In this document: piece by piece, positions 24,221-36,326 of the stretch | How positions within the stretch are numbered: position 1 is the first letter of the stretch | Layout: every line of letters starts with the position of its first letter | NCBI RefSeq assembly: GCF_001659605.2 | Contig: NC_035172.2 | Location: 29,005,342 to 29,069,341, forward strand | Reading direction: 5' to 3' | DNA length: 64,000 bases | From: Manihot esculenta | Taxonomy: Eukaryota; Streptophyta; Magnoliopsida; Malpighiales; Euphorbiaceae | The notes under the pieces: generated by a model | The model's database searches: none | What the model was told of the DNA's origin: nothing | What the model saw: the letters and a program-made list of their open reading frames with translations, nothing else | Position numbers and translations under genes: made by a program

Positions 24221-25039
24221 CCAAGAGCTGCAAACCAAGAGTGAAATTAATTAACTTAGTCCATAAACCATTCTTGAATGAACAAATTTCAAGAAATGAG
24301 AGAGTTTTCAAGAAATGAATGAAAATGAAGACAGACTTTCCAAGACAGTAAAGGAAGAAAGAAAATTACAGTAAATAATAACAAGACATGAAGGGTACAA
24401 AGTAACAGCCGGATATCTAGCTCCGGCAGAATTAGGAAAAGCTAGAAATATAAATTTGTTTTTAATGCATTTTTTTATAAAATTATTATTTAATTTTTAT
24501 AATATAAAAATATGTATTAATTAATCCTTTAATTTAAAAATCATTTAACATTTTAAAAAATTTATTGATTAATTTTTTCATTAATTTACCATTAAATATT
24601 TTAAAAATATTTAAAATATTTCGAAAAAATTAATTAATAAATTTTTTAAAAATTTAAAAAACCAATTAGATTGAAAAAAAAAAAAAAAGAATTCGGTGGG
24701 GACCCTTATAAGTATAATTATCATTGGTGGCATCAAACCTACAAGAAAAAGCTCTCTCTTTAGTAGAAAAGAAATAGCCGGTGGAGTTGAGACCCACATG
24801 ACCTTCCACCATTTTCACTAGAAGTGCCTAACGCCTAGCCTATTTTTAAAAAAATATATTTTCTTGAAAAATAATTTAATTGAATTAAACAAAATCAATT
24901 TTATTTTACTCATAGTCGAGTGGAAGACCCGACTTCTCAAATTTTCAAGAAACTAAATATAACTATTTAAATAATTAAAATTTTAATATTTTTGAAATTT
25001 TAAAAATCTTAATTAACCCAACAAGGTTTTTTATATTAT
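24221..25039. other. AT-rich intergenic DNA, nothing recognised
   Basis: No gene or structured element seen. Contains an 18-base A run (about 24674-24688 and flanks) and short AT-rich palindromes. Confidence 0.6.
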
Positions 25040-25640
25040 TTTTTTATTAAAAAATAGAAAGACTTCATTAAAATTAGGTCAAAACTTGTTATATGTGCTC
25101 AAAATACTTACAAAGAAGAGCCTTATGAGCCTAAAAAGAAATTAAAAAATACAAGATCCATAACTCAAAGAAGAAAACCCTAAAGCTAAAGGAAGAGACT
25201 TCATGCCCAGCATGGTTGCTCTCCAAACCAACTGCCTTATGGTTGAGAACCAATCGTTCTTGGGTCAACTATCATCACAAACACACTAACACGCATTAGG
25301 AAAGCATAACCAAAGGAGGAAGAGATAGCATTAAAAAAAAAAAGTCACAAAACCCTAGCCCAAATTGAGCTCCAAAAGCTAAAAACCATGAGAAGATCAC
25401 CCAAAATACAGCCCTATCACATGCAAGATTCACCCTTGAAACCAAAATGAGGGATTTGGTTGGGACAGAGCACATGCAACCAAGAAGAAACTAAGACAAG
25501 ATGGTGCAGATTTGAAAGGTCAAGTGAAGAAACAACCTTTGCTCCACAGCCTTAAAAGGATGGCGGCCAGAGCTCCCTTTGCGTTGAGGGTCACCATGAA
25601 GGTTGAAATATCTGATACTACTAAAAGATAGCCATGACTA
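25040..25640 (-). mobile_element. Candidate LINE/retroposon remnant (minus strand)
   Basis: Read on the minus strand, the block ends TTAATGAAGTCTTTCTATTT followed by an A-rich end (near 25045). This resembles the 3' ends of plant LINE-type retroposons; the internal part is non-coding. No RT motif is visible and no target duplication could be fixed. Alternatively it is unique intergenic DNA. Confidence 0.3.
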
Positions 25641-27932
25641 AAATATGCCTCTTGATGATCTACAATCTAAACAACAATATGAATTATAATTTATTTCAAT
25701 TAAGCATTGATTTGAATTATAATTTATTTCATTTTGCTTAATTGAGTTAAGTTATTTTAAACTATAATTATTTTAGTTATTTATTAAGTTGTTATGATTA
25801 AAAAAATTTAACTATATTTAATTTATAAATATGAATATTTTCAATCAAATTAAAGAATGATTTTTATTTCTTTGATTTTTTTTATCAATTTTGGATTAAA
25901 TCATGCATTTTATTGGATTGATTTTTAATTAAATACTTAATTGCATGTTTTATATAAATTAAAACGTTTTTCACATTGAAAGAATTCAGATGAAATTGAT
26001 AAATAGAAACCAAAACTGGACTTCTTTATGGAGATGCAATATTTTTTATTGAGAAAAAAAAAAAGTCAAATCAAACCCTTGAACTCAATTATGAGGCAGA
26101 GGACTAGGGGAACCCACGAAGGAAAATCCAATGAGAATTATGAATAGCAAATCTGACCCATAAGCCAAAGCAAAATCCACATATTATTGAGTGATGACAT
26201 TTTGGTCCATTATAAAGGTGACAAAGCTTGAACTATTTATAGTTCAAAACCCTAAAAGCAAGCAAAAACAAATAAAAACCCACCAAAACTTGAAGTTTTA
26301 AGGGGAAGAAATAAAGTAATTTACTCTGAATATTAAAATTTATTTTTAAATTATTATTAAAATATTAAATAACGTCATCACTTGTTGAACTACTTTAATT
26401 TCGGTCTGTTTAATTTGATTTGAATTCATTTATCGTTTTAGTAATAATTTTAAGTTAAATTCAATCGTAAATCAAAATTTATTATTTTGCACTGACACTA
26501 TATAATTCAGGAACAATTTTTGCCGAGGACAAATTCTTGACGGATGGGCACACCCATGACTTGCTTCTACTCAGACTCTCACATATAACCACATATTAGG
26601 AGTCATGCCCTCTATGATGAAGCATTGACAAAGAAAATTGTCGCATTCATCACTTGAGGCTTGGCGTGTTGGCTATTGTTTGATTTAATTGGAAAACTAG
26701 TGATGATAAATCACTAGATGATGAAAAGATGTCAAAAATCTAAGTACCAGTTGGTGGAACCAGGATTTTTACAGACAATATCTATGATTTTTAGCCCCTT
26801 CAACAATACAACATCAACTCGACTACTGCTGATAATTCTGTCCCCTCCCCCCCCCCCCCCCCCTCCCTCTCTTTTCCATTTTTTCCAAGTCATTTCTGGC
26901 TGGTCTTGTCATCTGTGACTATGTTATCTAAAACAGTTTCTCCACCAGGTTGTCAGAGAACGACTGCTCTGGGGCCCCGGGCCTTACGCTACTGGGCTCA
27001 ATCTACCCCCATACACCAAGACATTAACCAGAGTTTGCTATTAAAGACTGAAACCGCGAATTTATTTTTCCATTAAAGTACTATCATTTTGGTCCTACCG
27101 GTAGTAAAGATCGGAGAAGGACAATTACTCAGTTCTTAAAATCAATATTTTTAAAACTATAAAGTGAACAGAACTCTTGATTTTCTTATAACTGAATTCT
27201 CCAGCACCACAAAAATTCTTAGCTGGAATGGAATAATGAGGACATAAATAACACCACCTGCCCAAAGATCGACCTAGCGTTTATTTACGTTCTCTTGAAA
27301 TGGGAATTTCATTTGCAGGTTGTGTTTAGACGCCATCCTGCCAACTCCTGCAAATCATTGACCGTATCGGGCTATTGTCAATAATACGTCGGGCTAAGAA
27401 TAAAGTAAACATCTCATGAATAGTTAATTTTTCAAAACTCCGAACTTGATTTTTAAATTTATATACTGAACAAGTCGGAACTTTAACTCTGTAGATATTT
27501 AGCTCGTTACGATTTATAATCCAAACTTGTAAACTTGTAAACCTATTACGTTAAATGTAAAAACCTAGTTGAGTTGCAAGGTCGAATAGCTTAACTTCAT
27601 AAAGCTCCAATGGATTATTTATATTTAACTCTAAGTTGGTAATGAATACACTCAAACGTAGAAAAATCTTGACGAATCAAATTTTAACGTTCTAAAGCTT
27701 TCCCTCAAACTCTTTCACGCTCTAACAATAGGTGGATTTTGATATAAGTTGCAATGACGAGATCTAATATCAACGAGAATTAGACGAGAGTAACAAGCAC
27801 AAGGAGACACCAAAAAAGGAAAAAAAAAAAAAAAAAAAAACTCAAAACGGCATTCCATGTATTGTTCTACAGCTCTGAAAATACTCTCCAAGAAAATTCC
27901 AAAACATATTCTAAAAATAGCAACAGCTACGC
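25641..27932. other. Intergenic DNA downstream of the PABP gene
   Basis: No second gene seen. Includes a 17-base C run at 26847-26863 inside a C/T-rich stretch, long A runs at about 27815-27840, and presumably the PABP 3' UTR immediately left of 27933, whose poly(A) site I could not place. Confidence 0.55.
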
Positions 27933-30900
27933 TTAAGAAACAAGATTGTCATTTAGGGAGAGCGAGGCCATATGATCAGTTGGACTATTAACCTGCTGCT
28001 GCTGCTGAACGCTTCTAAGTACCTCCATGGCCTCAGCAACTTTAGCTTTCAGGGCTTCTGGAGACTCCAGCAGGTGCAAAACCTCAGTCTGATCCATCTC
28101 TAGCAGCATTCCTGTCACCTTAGCAGCATTCTCATGCTCCAACTGGTCTACAAGTGGATACAAGTTTTCCCCGAGCAACTACGCGGACAAAAAAAATAAT
28201 CACACATCAGTATTAACATTATTCTGCAGTGCCCTTGCCAATTTCATACTAGCGTTTTAACTACTGAATTGAGAATTTTAACAAATAATAATCTCAGGAT
28301 TAAGGCAACAGTAAATAAACTATTTTCAATGCCAAATATATATGACTCTGAAGAAGTTTACCGTCCTCTGCTGTTCAGGTGTCGCATTAGCAAGGGCAGT
28401 GGCCAAAGCCCCAGCTTGCATAGGCTGTGAAAATGCAGCATCCCTAAATGGCACTCCCCCAACATCATATGGAAGCATGCCTCCAGGAAGACCAGGCATG
28501 GGAACATCAGGCATGTTGCGACCAGGGGGATAACGATAAACACGGCCCCTAGGAAGCATCTGTAAACATCATGAAACAAAAGTAGATTAAAATTTGAATA
28601 TGTAAACTGTTAGTACAGATATATGCACAGATTTAAGTGCAAAAGTTCCAATCTACCTGTGGCTGCATCAGAGGAAGTGGTTGCTGAGGCTGAACTGGCC
28701 CTGCTCCAAATCTACGGCCTCCTGGGCGCTGAGCCTGCTGACCTGGTTGGACCATTGGAACGAAAAAATTTGGCCTCATTCCAGGAACCAGTTGCTGCTG
28801 ATACCCAAACCCAGGCTGTCGTATTTGCAGAACAGGTCAATTATCAAATGTTATCTTGCAAACGCAACCCATTAAGTTCCGACAAGCACAACAAGGACAA
28901 AACAACTTGATCTATCACTTGCTTATGATGGGGGAAAAACCCTTAATTTTACATCATATGCAATACCATAATTATCAAGTAATAAACCTTAATTTTACAA
29001 CATAACTAATATCATGATTAATCAAGTAACATGAATTGGCACCTAAAAGTTTCTGCAACAGGCAAAAGAACACCTTAAAGTCAAACTTGATTCGTAAAAG
29101 AAATACCTACTAATGGATCCAAAGAGATGATACCCCATGCCTAGCAAAAGCTATTGATTACTTCAGACATAAACCCTACATTTCAATAATCCCTACTCAA
29201 ATCATAATGTGATACATAGAGAGGTTATATAGCCCAACCAACTTCAGTCACCTGAACAATGATAAACTACATCATAAGAAACATTTTCGGAATGGCAGGT
29301 CCAAGCACTTGTCAAAAAAGTTAAGCAACGCTCACCTGGGGAGGGAGGATAGCAGGAGGGCCTTGACCATAGAATAGTTGCTGTCCAATTCCTGGAGTTC
29401 CAGGAGGATACATGGGCATACGAGGACCAACTGCAGGGCCCATTGCAGAAGGGCGCATCTGAGAAAACTGTGCCTGCACAGATGAAACATTATCTAAGCA
29501 AAGAATAAAAAAGCCAATGCAGGGAACGGAATAGGCAACAGAACATTAACAACAATGCAATCGATGGATTCCTTAATTATCATTACTTTATATTTCAGCA
29601 TCTCTATGTAGTTCTATGTGAAACAAATTACCTGCAACCTTGCTCTCCGTTCCTCTTTCCTTTGTGCAAGTGCAACATATAATGGTTTGCTAACTACCAT
29701 TTTACCATTCATCTCCGCAAGCTAGAGGAAGGCACAGAAACACGGAAATTGAAATTGAAAGAGAGAAACAAGATAAGGGAAGAAGAAGTGTCCATTAACA
29801 AATATAGATAAAATATTACACAGAAAGCACATAATCTTACAGCTCGAGATGCCTCTTCAGCAGTTGAGAAGGCAACAAAGCCTGATCCTCTACTTACACC
29901 ATTTGGATCACGCATAACCTATTACAACTCAGAGAGAGAGAGCAAGAGGGATAAGCCACAGAGAGAAGGACACTTGTTTGCCCATATGAATTAATTATGA
30001 AGGATGAACACAACAAACCTTGCATGATGTTATTGTACCAAATTCCGAGAATAATTCCTTCAGCTTATCATCAGTGATGCTATCATCTAGGTTCTTAACA
30101 TATAGATTCAATCCCTCAGTTTTGTCAACTGTCTCCTTCAAAGTTTGCTCAAACTGTCCTTTTAATTCAATTTCTCTTTCAGATTTTTTCTGTGCTTTCC
30201 CAACATACCACTCCTTATCATCAAATATCTTCCCATTAAGAGACTCAACAGATTGAGCTGCATCATCCGGATTCTCAAAATTGACAAAACCAAAACATTT
30301 GGACTTTCCATCGCCATCTCTCATAACTACTGCACTAGTAATATTTCCATATTCACCAAAAATCTTCTTCAAATCCTCCTCAGTTGTTGTCTCGGATAGA
30401 TTCTTTACATAAACATTATTAAATCTTGTCTTATCTATAGCAGACACTCTTTCCTGTTTGCGGAGGAAAGGTCCAACATAAACTTGTTTGTCATTCAATA
30501 ACATGCCATTCAATTTATCAATTGCATTTTTAGCAGACTCTTCATTATCAAATTGTACAAAACCATATCCTAAAGACTGACCCGAAGAATCAGTTACTAC
30601 TTTGCAAGATAAAATGTTCCCGAATGTCGAAAATGTTTCATGTAGAGCTTTGTTGTCAATTGCCTTGTCCAAATTCTAACATGAAAAACAAAAAGAAAGC
30701 CAAATATCAGCATAAACCGAAGGCCAGAAGAAATTGTTCACACATTCACAAATCTTTGGTAAATTAATACCTTAATATAAATATTTCCAGCACCACTTTT
30801 ACGAATAGTAGGGTCACGATGAGAGTACATTATCCTAATTGGCTTGCCATTGACAGGAGTAAAGTTGAGCATCTCTAATGCCCGTGCAGCTGCCATCATG

Positions 30901-31811
30901 AATAAAATCACAAATTTACTTCAATCAAGCCAACATCCATACATAAGAGTAAAATTTCACAAATTAAGATGACAGCACATGCTGCTACCAACAGCTGAAT
31001 GTTCAAACGTGAATTAAGTTAAATAAATTCTATTTAATTTTTTCCATTGAGATATGAATAGAAAAAAGGTCATGCAGCCAATTCTGTAGTCCGGTAATTC
31101 AAAGTCTACTTTGACACATTAAGAGAATTTCTCAGAAATGTTCAAGCAACTCAACTTTAAACATGAAATCAATCCATAACTACAGGATTAGCTTCATTAT
31201 GTTTCTATAGTATAAAGTACTTGTTTTCAGATATAAAGCTGCACTTTCACCACAATTGAGGATTTTATGCTCTGTTCTTTAACTCGATTAGTATCTGCAT
31301 TAAATCTACAGGCAAATGCAGCATTTGCATTGTTGCTTATTGCTACTGCTCCTTACCAAAAGATCATAAGGCAGCACTTTTGTTGCCCTTAAAATTACAA
31401 TTATAACAGTAGGGTTTGGCCTAAGTCTAACAATATACACAGACACACTTCAAGATAAAATCTTGAATATCTCATATTAGCTAATTTATAAATACGGATT
31501 CATAGCAACAAAAATTAAAATAGATATCAGCTAATTTAACAAACAAGCATAAATTGAGACTAACCATCATGGATGTTGCTATAATTGACATAGCCATAAC
31601 CAAGAGACCTTCTAGTGGTCAAGTCCCTGCATACCCGAACCGATACGACCTGACCCAGCTGATTAAACAAATCATAGAGCTGAGTTTCGGTCACAGTGTG
31701 GTCAAGATCCCCAACATACAGCGAGGTCGACACAAACTGATTCACTCCATTGCTTGCTACCCCATTTGGGGGAGAAACCTGAGACTGTGGTGGCACCTGA
31801 ACCTGAGCCAT
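27933..31811 (-). CDS. PAB: Cytoplasmic poly(A)-binding protein, nine exons, 643 aa
   Basis: Binds mRNA poly(A) tails in the cytoplasm, bridges to the cap complex, and shapes translation and deadenylation. Exons: 31811-31565, 30889-30771, 30675-30019, 29918-29841, 29721-29632, 29473-29336, 28815-28657, 28559-28362, 28178-27933; all introns are GT-AG, and the sum of 1932 nt gives 643 codons plus TAA. ATG 31811 (MAQVQVPPQ) is chosen because the upstream in-frame ATG at 31838 adds an unconserved nine residues. Four RRMs: about 30-108 ([13 protein letters not shown]), 117-195 ([13 protein letters not shown]), 208-285 (VYVKNL, CFGFVNF), 311-388 (LYVKNL, GSGFVAF). A Pro/Gln/Met-rich linker follows, then the C-terminal MLLE/PABC domain at about 545-625 ([17 protein letters not shown]), split by the last intron. 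It resembles the dicot PAB2/PAB4/PAB8 group and looks intact; it is the only host gene identified here. Confidence 0.96.
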
Positions 31812-32163
31812 TTCTCCAAATTCCACGCAAGAAAACAATTAAACCCAGAAATGAAAAACAACAAAAAAACCCTTCACTGATTCTGTATGAAATGAAAACC
31901 AGGGACCAAATAACTGTTTGATAGGAAATATTTCTGTATGGGTAAATGATTTTTGGGGTTTTTAAGTGTTTTCTTTCTGTTTTTCGATATGGGATAAATT
32001 GGCCGGAAAAAAAAAGGCCGGAGCGATAAGAGGAGGTAATGCTCTGAGTGCGAGGAAAGCGAGAAAGTGGGCAGCACGGGCGGCACCGCGAGGGAGGAGA
32101 TAGAGAAGGCTTTGATTATATAGTAGAGAGAGCAGCTGGGCGGTGACAGCTGCCAAACCCTAA
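31812..32163 (-). promoter_or_regulatory. PABP promoter and 5' UTR
   Basis: Minus strand: TATATAAT at 32122-32115, about 300 bp before the ATG, and a telo-box (AAACCCTAA on the plus strand, 32155-32163) about 33 bp upstream of it. Telo-boxes near the start site are known from plant translation-machinery genes. The presumed 5' UTR contains an A-rich stretch (mRNA sense of 31986-31948; 24 A in 39 bases). The start site itself is inferred. Confidence 0.6.
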
Positions 32164-33490
32164 AAGTTGTGTTTTTATCATGCAATTGCAGCCGTTGGAT
32201 CTCTTCTACGTGGACCACAGTATTTCATTTGAGTCTTAGCCGGAAATTTTGTTGTTTCCATTAATCCTTTTCTAGATTTGGGATGATTAGTTTTCAAGGG
32301 TAAATCGTTAATTAGGTCATAAATTTTCTCCTTATTAATTTTTAAATTTTTAAAAAATACTTAATTTTTTTGTTAGTATTTGAAGAGTAATTACTATTTT
32401 ATATATAAAAATATATTTATCAACATTTTTTATTTATTAATAATTAACTCAATTATATAAATAAGAAATTTCAAATTTAAATTTCAGTTGAAATAAATAT
32501 GTATAATAAAAATTATATATTTAAAAAAATTATTATTTATTTCATATATTATAGAAATTTTATTAATTGTAAAATTTTAAAATATTTATAATATAAAAAT
32601 AAATTAGTATAAATGTTTTATAAAATTGAAATATCATAAATTTTTTTTATATTATAAAAATAAAGTAATAAAATATTTAATAATTAAAATTAAAAAAATA
32701 ATTAATTAATAATTTTTTATTTTAATAATATTTTAATATATTTTTTAAAATCGAAAAAAAAACGATAAATAAATTTATCAATATAACTAAATATATTGAA
32801 CCACTAAATAATAACAATATAACTATATTATTGGACATACAAATACGTCTCATCAATATAAATAAAATCTCAAATTGATTATTTGCACTTATTGAAATAA
32901 ATAATAATTTTGTTTTAGTATTGTAGTATGTAAATTGATTATTTGCACTTATTGAAATCAATGTGGTATTTCCTTTGTTATAACCGATTTATTCTTAAAT
33001 CTATACTTCATGCTTGTGTAATTATTTAAAAGTATTTTACTGCCATTGTGACTTAGATTTTTTTTTTTTTTGGTTTAAAATTGAGATTTTTTAAATTTAG
33101 AAGTAACTTCAGAATTGATAAATTAAAACCTATTGATTACATTTACTTCCACATTGATTTTTTATAATAATTTTATCTTTAGTTCTGTGCTAAGTTTTCA
33201 TTTCTCGAGAAGCTCTTAAGAGCGAAAAAAATTACATAAAAGAAATAATCCAATTCCCCTTACTTTTGGACTCTTTAGTTGAGCGAAAAAATTACATAAA
33301 AGAAATAATCCAATTCACCTTACTTTTGGACTCTTTAGTTGTAACATTTATCTGTTTTCCTTTTTTATTAAACATAGTAAAGTTATTTTTGTTTTATCCA
33401 AAACAAGTAAAGATGTCCTTTCATAAGCAGCGGCAGAATCAGAATTAATACACGGCCAGCGTGAGTTTGTAATTAAGAATAAAATGTATA
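32164..33490. other. AT-rich intergenic DNA upstream of PABP
   Basis: No gene seen between the PABP promoter and the T4 LTR. Mostly AT-rich runs, with two small direct repeats: a 27-bp word at 32871-32897 and 32931-32957 (ATTGATTATTTGCACTTATT in common) and a 60-bp tandem duplication at 33220-33340. Confidence 0.65.
33220..33340. repeat. 60-bp tandem duplication
   Basis: Units 33220-33280 (61 bp) and 33281-33340 (60 bp) are almost identical (GAGCGAAAAA, TTACATAAAAGAAATAATCC, CTTTTGGACTCTTTAGTT), differing in one A and in CCCCTT versus CACCTT. It lies 150 bp before the T4 LTR. Confidence 0.93.
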
Positions 33491-35413
33491 TGCAATACTC
33501 GGCTAAATTTTAATATCGGAATCTCAACTTTTCGATGGAATTTTCATTAAAATCTGAAATCTCGGATGCGAAAATTTGAGAAGAGTAAAATAGGTTTTTA
33601 TAAAATCAACTTTTAGTATTTTAAAAATGTGTTAAAAAAATAATTTTTAAAATATCAAGGTTCGCCATCGAATACAAGCTGGCAGACTCAGTTATAAAAA
33701 GCCTCCAACCCAATTTTGAAAGGACTTTTTCTTTCTTTTTTCGGGCAGAGATGAGCATAAGACCTGTTGATGATTTTCACTTTGATTTCCCATAAGTCCC
33801 TTAGAAATTCATGAGATTTTAACTTTGTTTTGAAGAATCAAGTTGATTTTTTTCTTTTAGTTTTAGCCTTTGGGGACCTTCAGAGTTCATCATATCCTCT
33901 TCTCTGAGCTCTTGGTTGTTGTGATCATTGTTTCTCCAAGAGGTAAGTTAGAATTCTTGCATTTCTTTTGTTGCTTGAATGTTTAAAGAAATTTTAAGTT
34001 GTTTCAAAGGTTTGAGCTTTGCATGCAAGGTTATGTTTGTCTTTTATGCCTAATTATTATATGGTAAATGTGCTGAGTTGATTACATGTTGGTGTTTTGG
34101 TGTTTCTTGAATTAATCTGAACATTCTAAATCAATGTTGGACGTTTCTTTATGGTTTTGAGCCATTGAATGTGTGTTTAGCTGCATTTTGAGGGCTATTG
34201 GCTGAGGTAGAATCGGGTTTTGCATTGCAGAAGAATCCAGGTTCAGCTGTTGAACTTTCTTGTGAAAGTTGCCCTTCAACCCTTCACGTCGCCTAACCTA
34301 CCTCCAAAAGTTTGACTTTTGGATCTGTAAGGGGACTTTAGCCTGCCGAACCTACCGTTAAAAGTTCCTTGTCTAGCCGTTTTCAGCTTATTTTTCATAT
34401 GCTTTCTTATATGCTTTTAGGGGTTTCTTGGGGTAGTTTTAAGAGTTATAAAAGTTATGTTTGGTCCCTCATTTAAGTCCATCTGTGTAGGATCGGACTT
34501 GGGAGACCGTAGAGACTGATAGTAAGACAACTGCTTCAGAGCTAGGTTTGCATCAATCAGAGATGAGTAGAATTAAACTAAACTATTATTTTAAAGAAAT
34601 CAAACGTTTTAAGCATGCTCATATATCACGAATGCCATGTGTATATGATTAGAATGTTTTGCATTATAATTCATGAATATGATATATTGCACAATTAATT
34701 GTTGTTGTTGTTGGATGTTGGATGACCCATTAGCCCTCGAGCATGTTATGTTATATACGATGGATATGCAAGTCCAAGTCGAGCCCCATTCTATGCCCTT
34801 GACACTATGGATATGTTATGTTATATTTAAAAAAAGTCCTGAGGAGCGCCCATTGTGAGCCGGACACTATTGGAATTATAGAGGGTTACTAGTGACAAGT
34901 CCATCTTGATATGAATTGTTTGTGTTGTGACACATTCATACGATCATGTATTTTATTAAATTATTTTATTATTATGTTTCTACTCACTAGGCTCTAGTAG
35001 CTTATCGCTTTCCTCTAACTTCAGGTTTGCAGGACAAGAGTTAGCTCAGGAGGTCAGTAGTGTTTTATGGTATAGTTCTGATGTAATAGTATAGTTGTGG
35101 ATATGTAATATATTGTGAATTAGAATTGCACTTTGCTCGGGTTTTCTTTTATAATCGCTTTATTGGAGCATGTATTAATAATCATATTGGAGCATTTGAT
35201 GAGGACTCTAGTATGGGATTATATTTTTAGTTATATTTGTATGCACATGTCGAGTTTTGGTTCATGGGATGAAAATATTTTTATATGTTTTAAGATCATG
35301 TTTGGGAATATATCAGGTGTAACAGAATGTATAGTAGGCTTGCTACGAGTTCTGACGACCTTAAATCGATCTAAACTCTAGCACTAGTAGCGGTCAGGTT
35401 CCGGATCGTTATA
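33491..35413 (+). repeat. T4 5' LTR (1.9 kb), worn
   Basis: Begins TGCAATACTCGGCTAAAT (compare TGTAATACCCGGCTAGA in T2) and ends GGATCGTTATA, a worn CGGGTCGTTACA. TATAAAAA is at 33693-33700 and the donor-like CCAAGAG|GTAAG has GT at 33943-33944. A degraded palindrome region lies near 34280-34370 (CTGCCGAACCTACCG). It has the GAGGAGCGCCCATTGTGAGCC block near 34841-34861 where T1 and T2 carry GGGCCGGGCA-type units. Confidence 0.75.
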
Positions 35414-35416
35414 GAG

Positions 35417-35429
35417 TGATATCAGAGTC
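35417..35429 (+). other. T4 primer binding site, worn
   Basis: TGATATCAGAGTC, two transitions away from TGGTATCAGAGCC (initiator tRNA-Met type), three bases after the LTR end. Confidence 0.7.
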
Positions 35430-35689
35430 TTAGGTTTATATGGTTGGACCTAAAATGTTGGGCTCATAGATGTTATAGAGGTCAAGCACAATTAGGAAAA
35501 TTCATATCCATTAGGGATAGGATGTGGAGTCCTGTCTTTATGTATGTATGATGATGTGTAATTCTATGACTATATGCATGTGTATTAATGATTTAATATG
35601 TATGTTATGGGTTCATGTGTATCTATATGAATCATATGGTGCTAATGTTTATATGTTTAAATATTGCTTTCTATAAGATAGGATGTGTG

Positions 35690-36326
35690 GCTAATGTCAA
35701 CCTGCACGATTGATTGGAGTCCCCCCTGAAAATGAGGGTATGGATGCCCTTCCCCCTACTGCTCCATCAAGAGCACGGACAAGTAGAAGTAACAGGGAGA
35801 AGAGTCAAGGGGCCCTAGAAGGTCTTTTGATGTAAACAGAAGAAGAACAGATCTGGGTAGGATGTCTGCATATATCAGGGAATTAGTGGACAATGATTAA
35901 AGGAGAGATAGAAGTTTGGGTATGAGCTTTGAAAGAGAAGGTGTGGGAGAGTCTGAAGGAGAAATAGGAGGCGCCCAGGCCTCAAGATCCACCTATCCAC
36001 CTCAGTACCGGCCTTACCCACAAGGACTTGGATATCCGATGGGAGCTTCATCGTATTACTCTAGCTACCACTCGTACTCCTCATACATGCCCTATCCTTT
36101 CTATTACCCACCATATCCACCCTAACCTATGTTTTCACCTTTACCCTACTATTAGAATCTGACAAACCCTAATCCAAGGAGTGCTGCACCATCACCTCCT
36201 TCTCCAGCAAAACCAGTAATTCCTAAAACTGAACCTTCCAAACCTAAACACCCATCAGTAGGGAGCAAGATAAAGATGACAAATTACCTAAAGTTGTATG
36301 CTTCTAAGTATAAGGAGGATGATGAC
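35690..36326 (+). pseudogene. T4 gag remnant
   Basis: Translates in pieces as a gag start (ARLIGVPPENEGMDALPP), a Tyr/Pro-rich stretch (SSYHSYSSYMPYPFYYPPYP, stop at 36123-36125) and the beginning of the gag core (KIKMTNYLKLYASKYKEDDD), where E2 interrupts it. The gag ATG context and splice-acceptor-like sequence are decayed. Confidence 0.75.

Larger units (their letters stand above)
33491..36326 (+). mobile_element. T4: decayed chromovirus element, 5' LTR plus gag start
   Basis: Plus-strand element made of a 5' LTR (33491-35413), a worn Met-tRNA primer site and the start of gag, cut at 36326 by insertion of E2. The remainder should be to the right of the nested stack, outside the window. 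LTR sequence is closest to LX. Confidence 0.75.

Noticed and set aside
26847..26863. 17-base C run as a possible structured or regulatory element
   Set aside because: A simple homopolymer in non-coding DNA with no partner tract; may also be an assembly-sensitive region.
31838..31838. Upstream ATG of PABP giving nine extra residues
   Set aside because: The added MFSCVEFGE is unlike the known plant PAB starts, while MAQVQ at 31811 fits.
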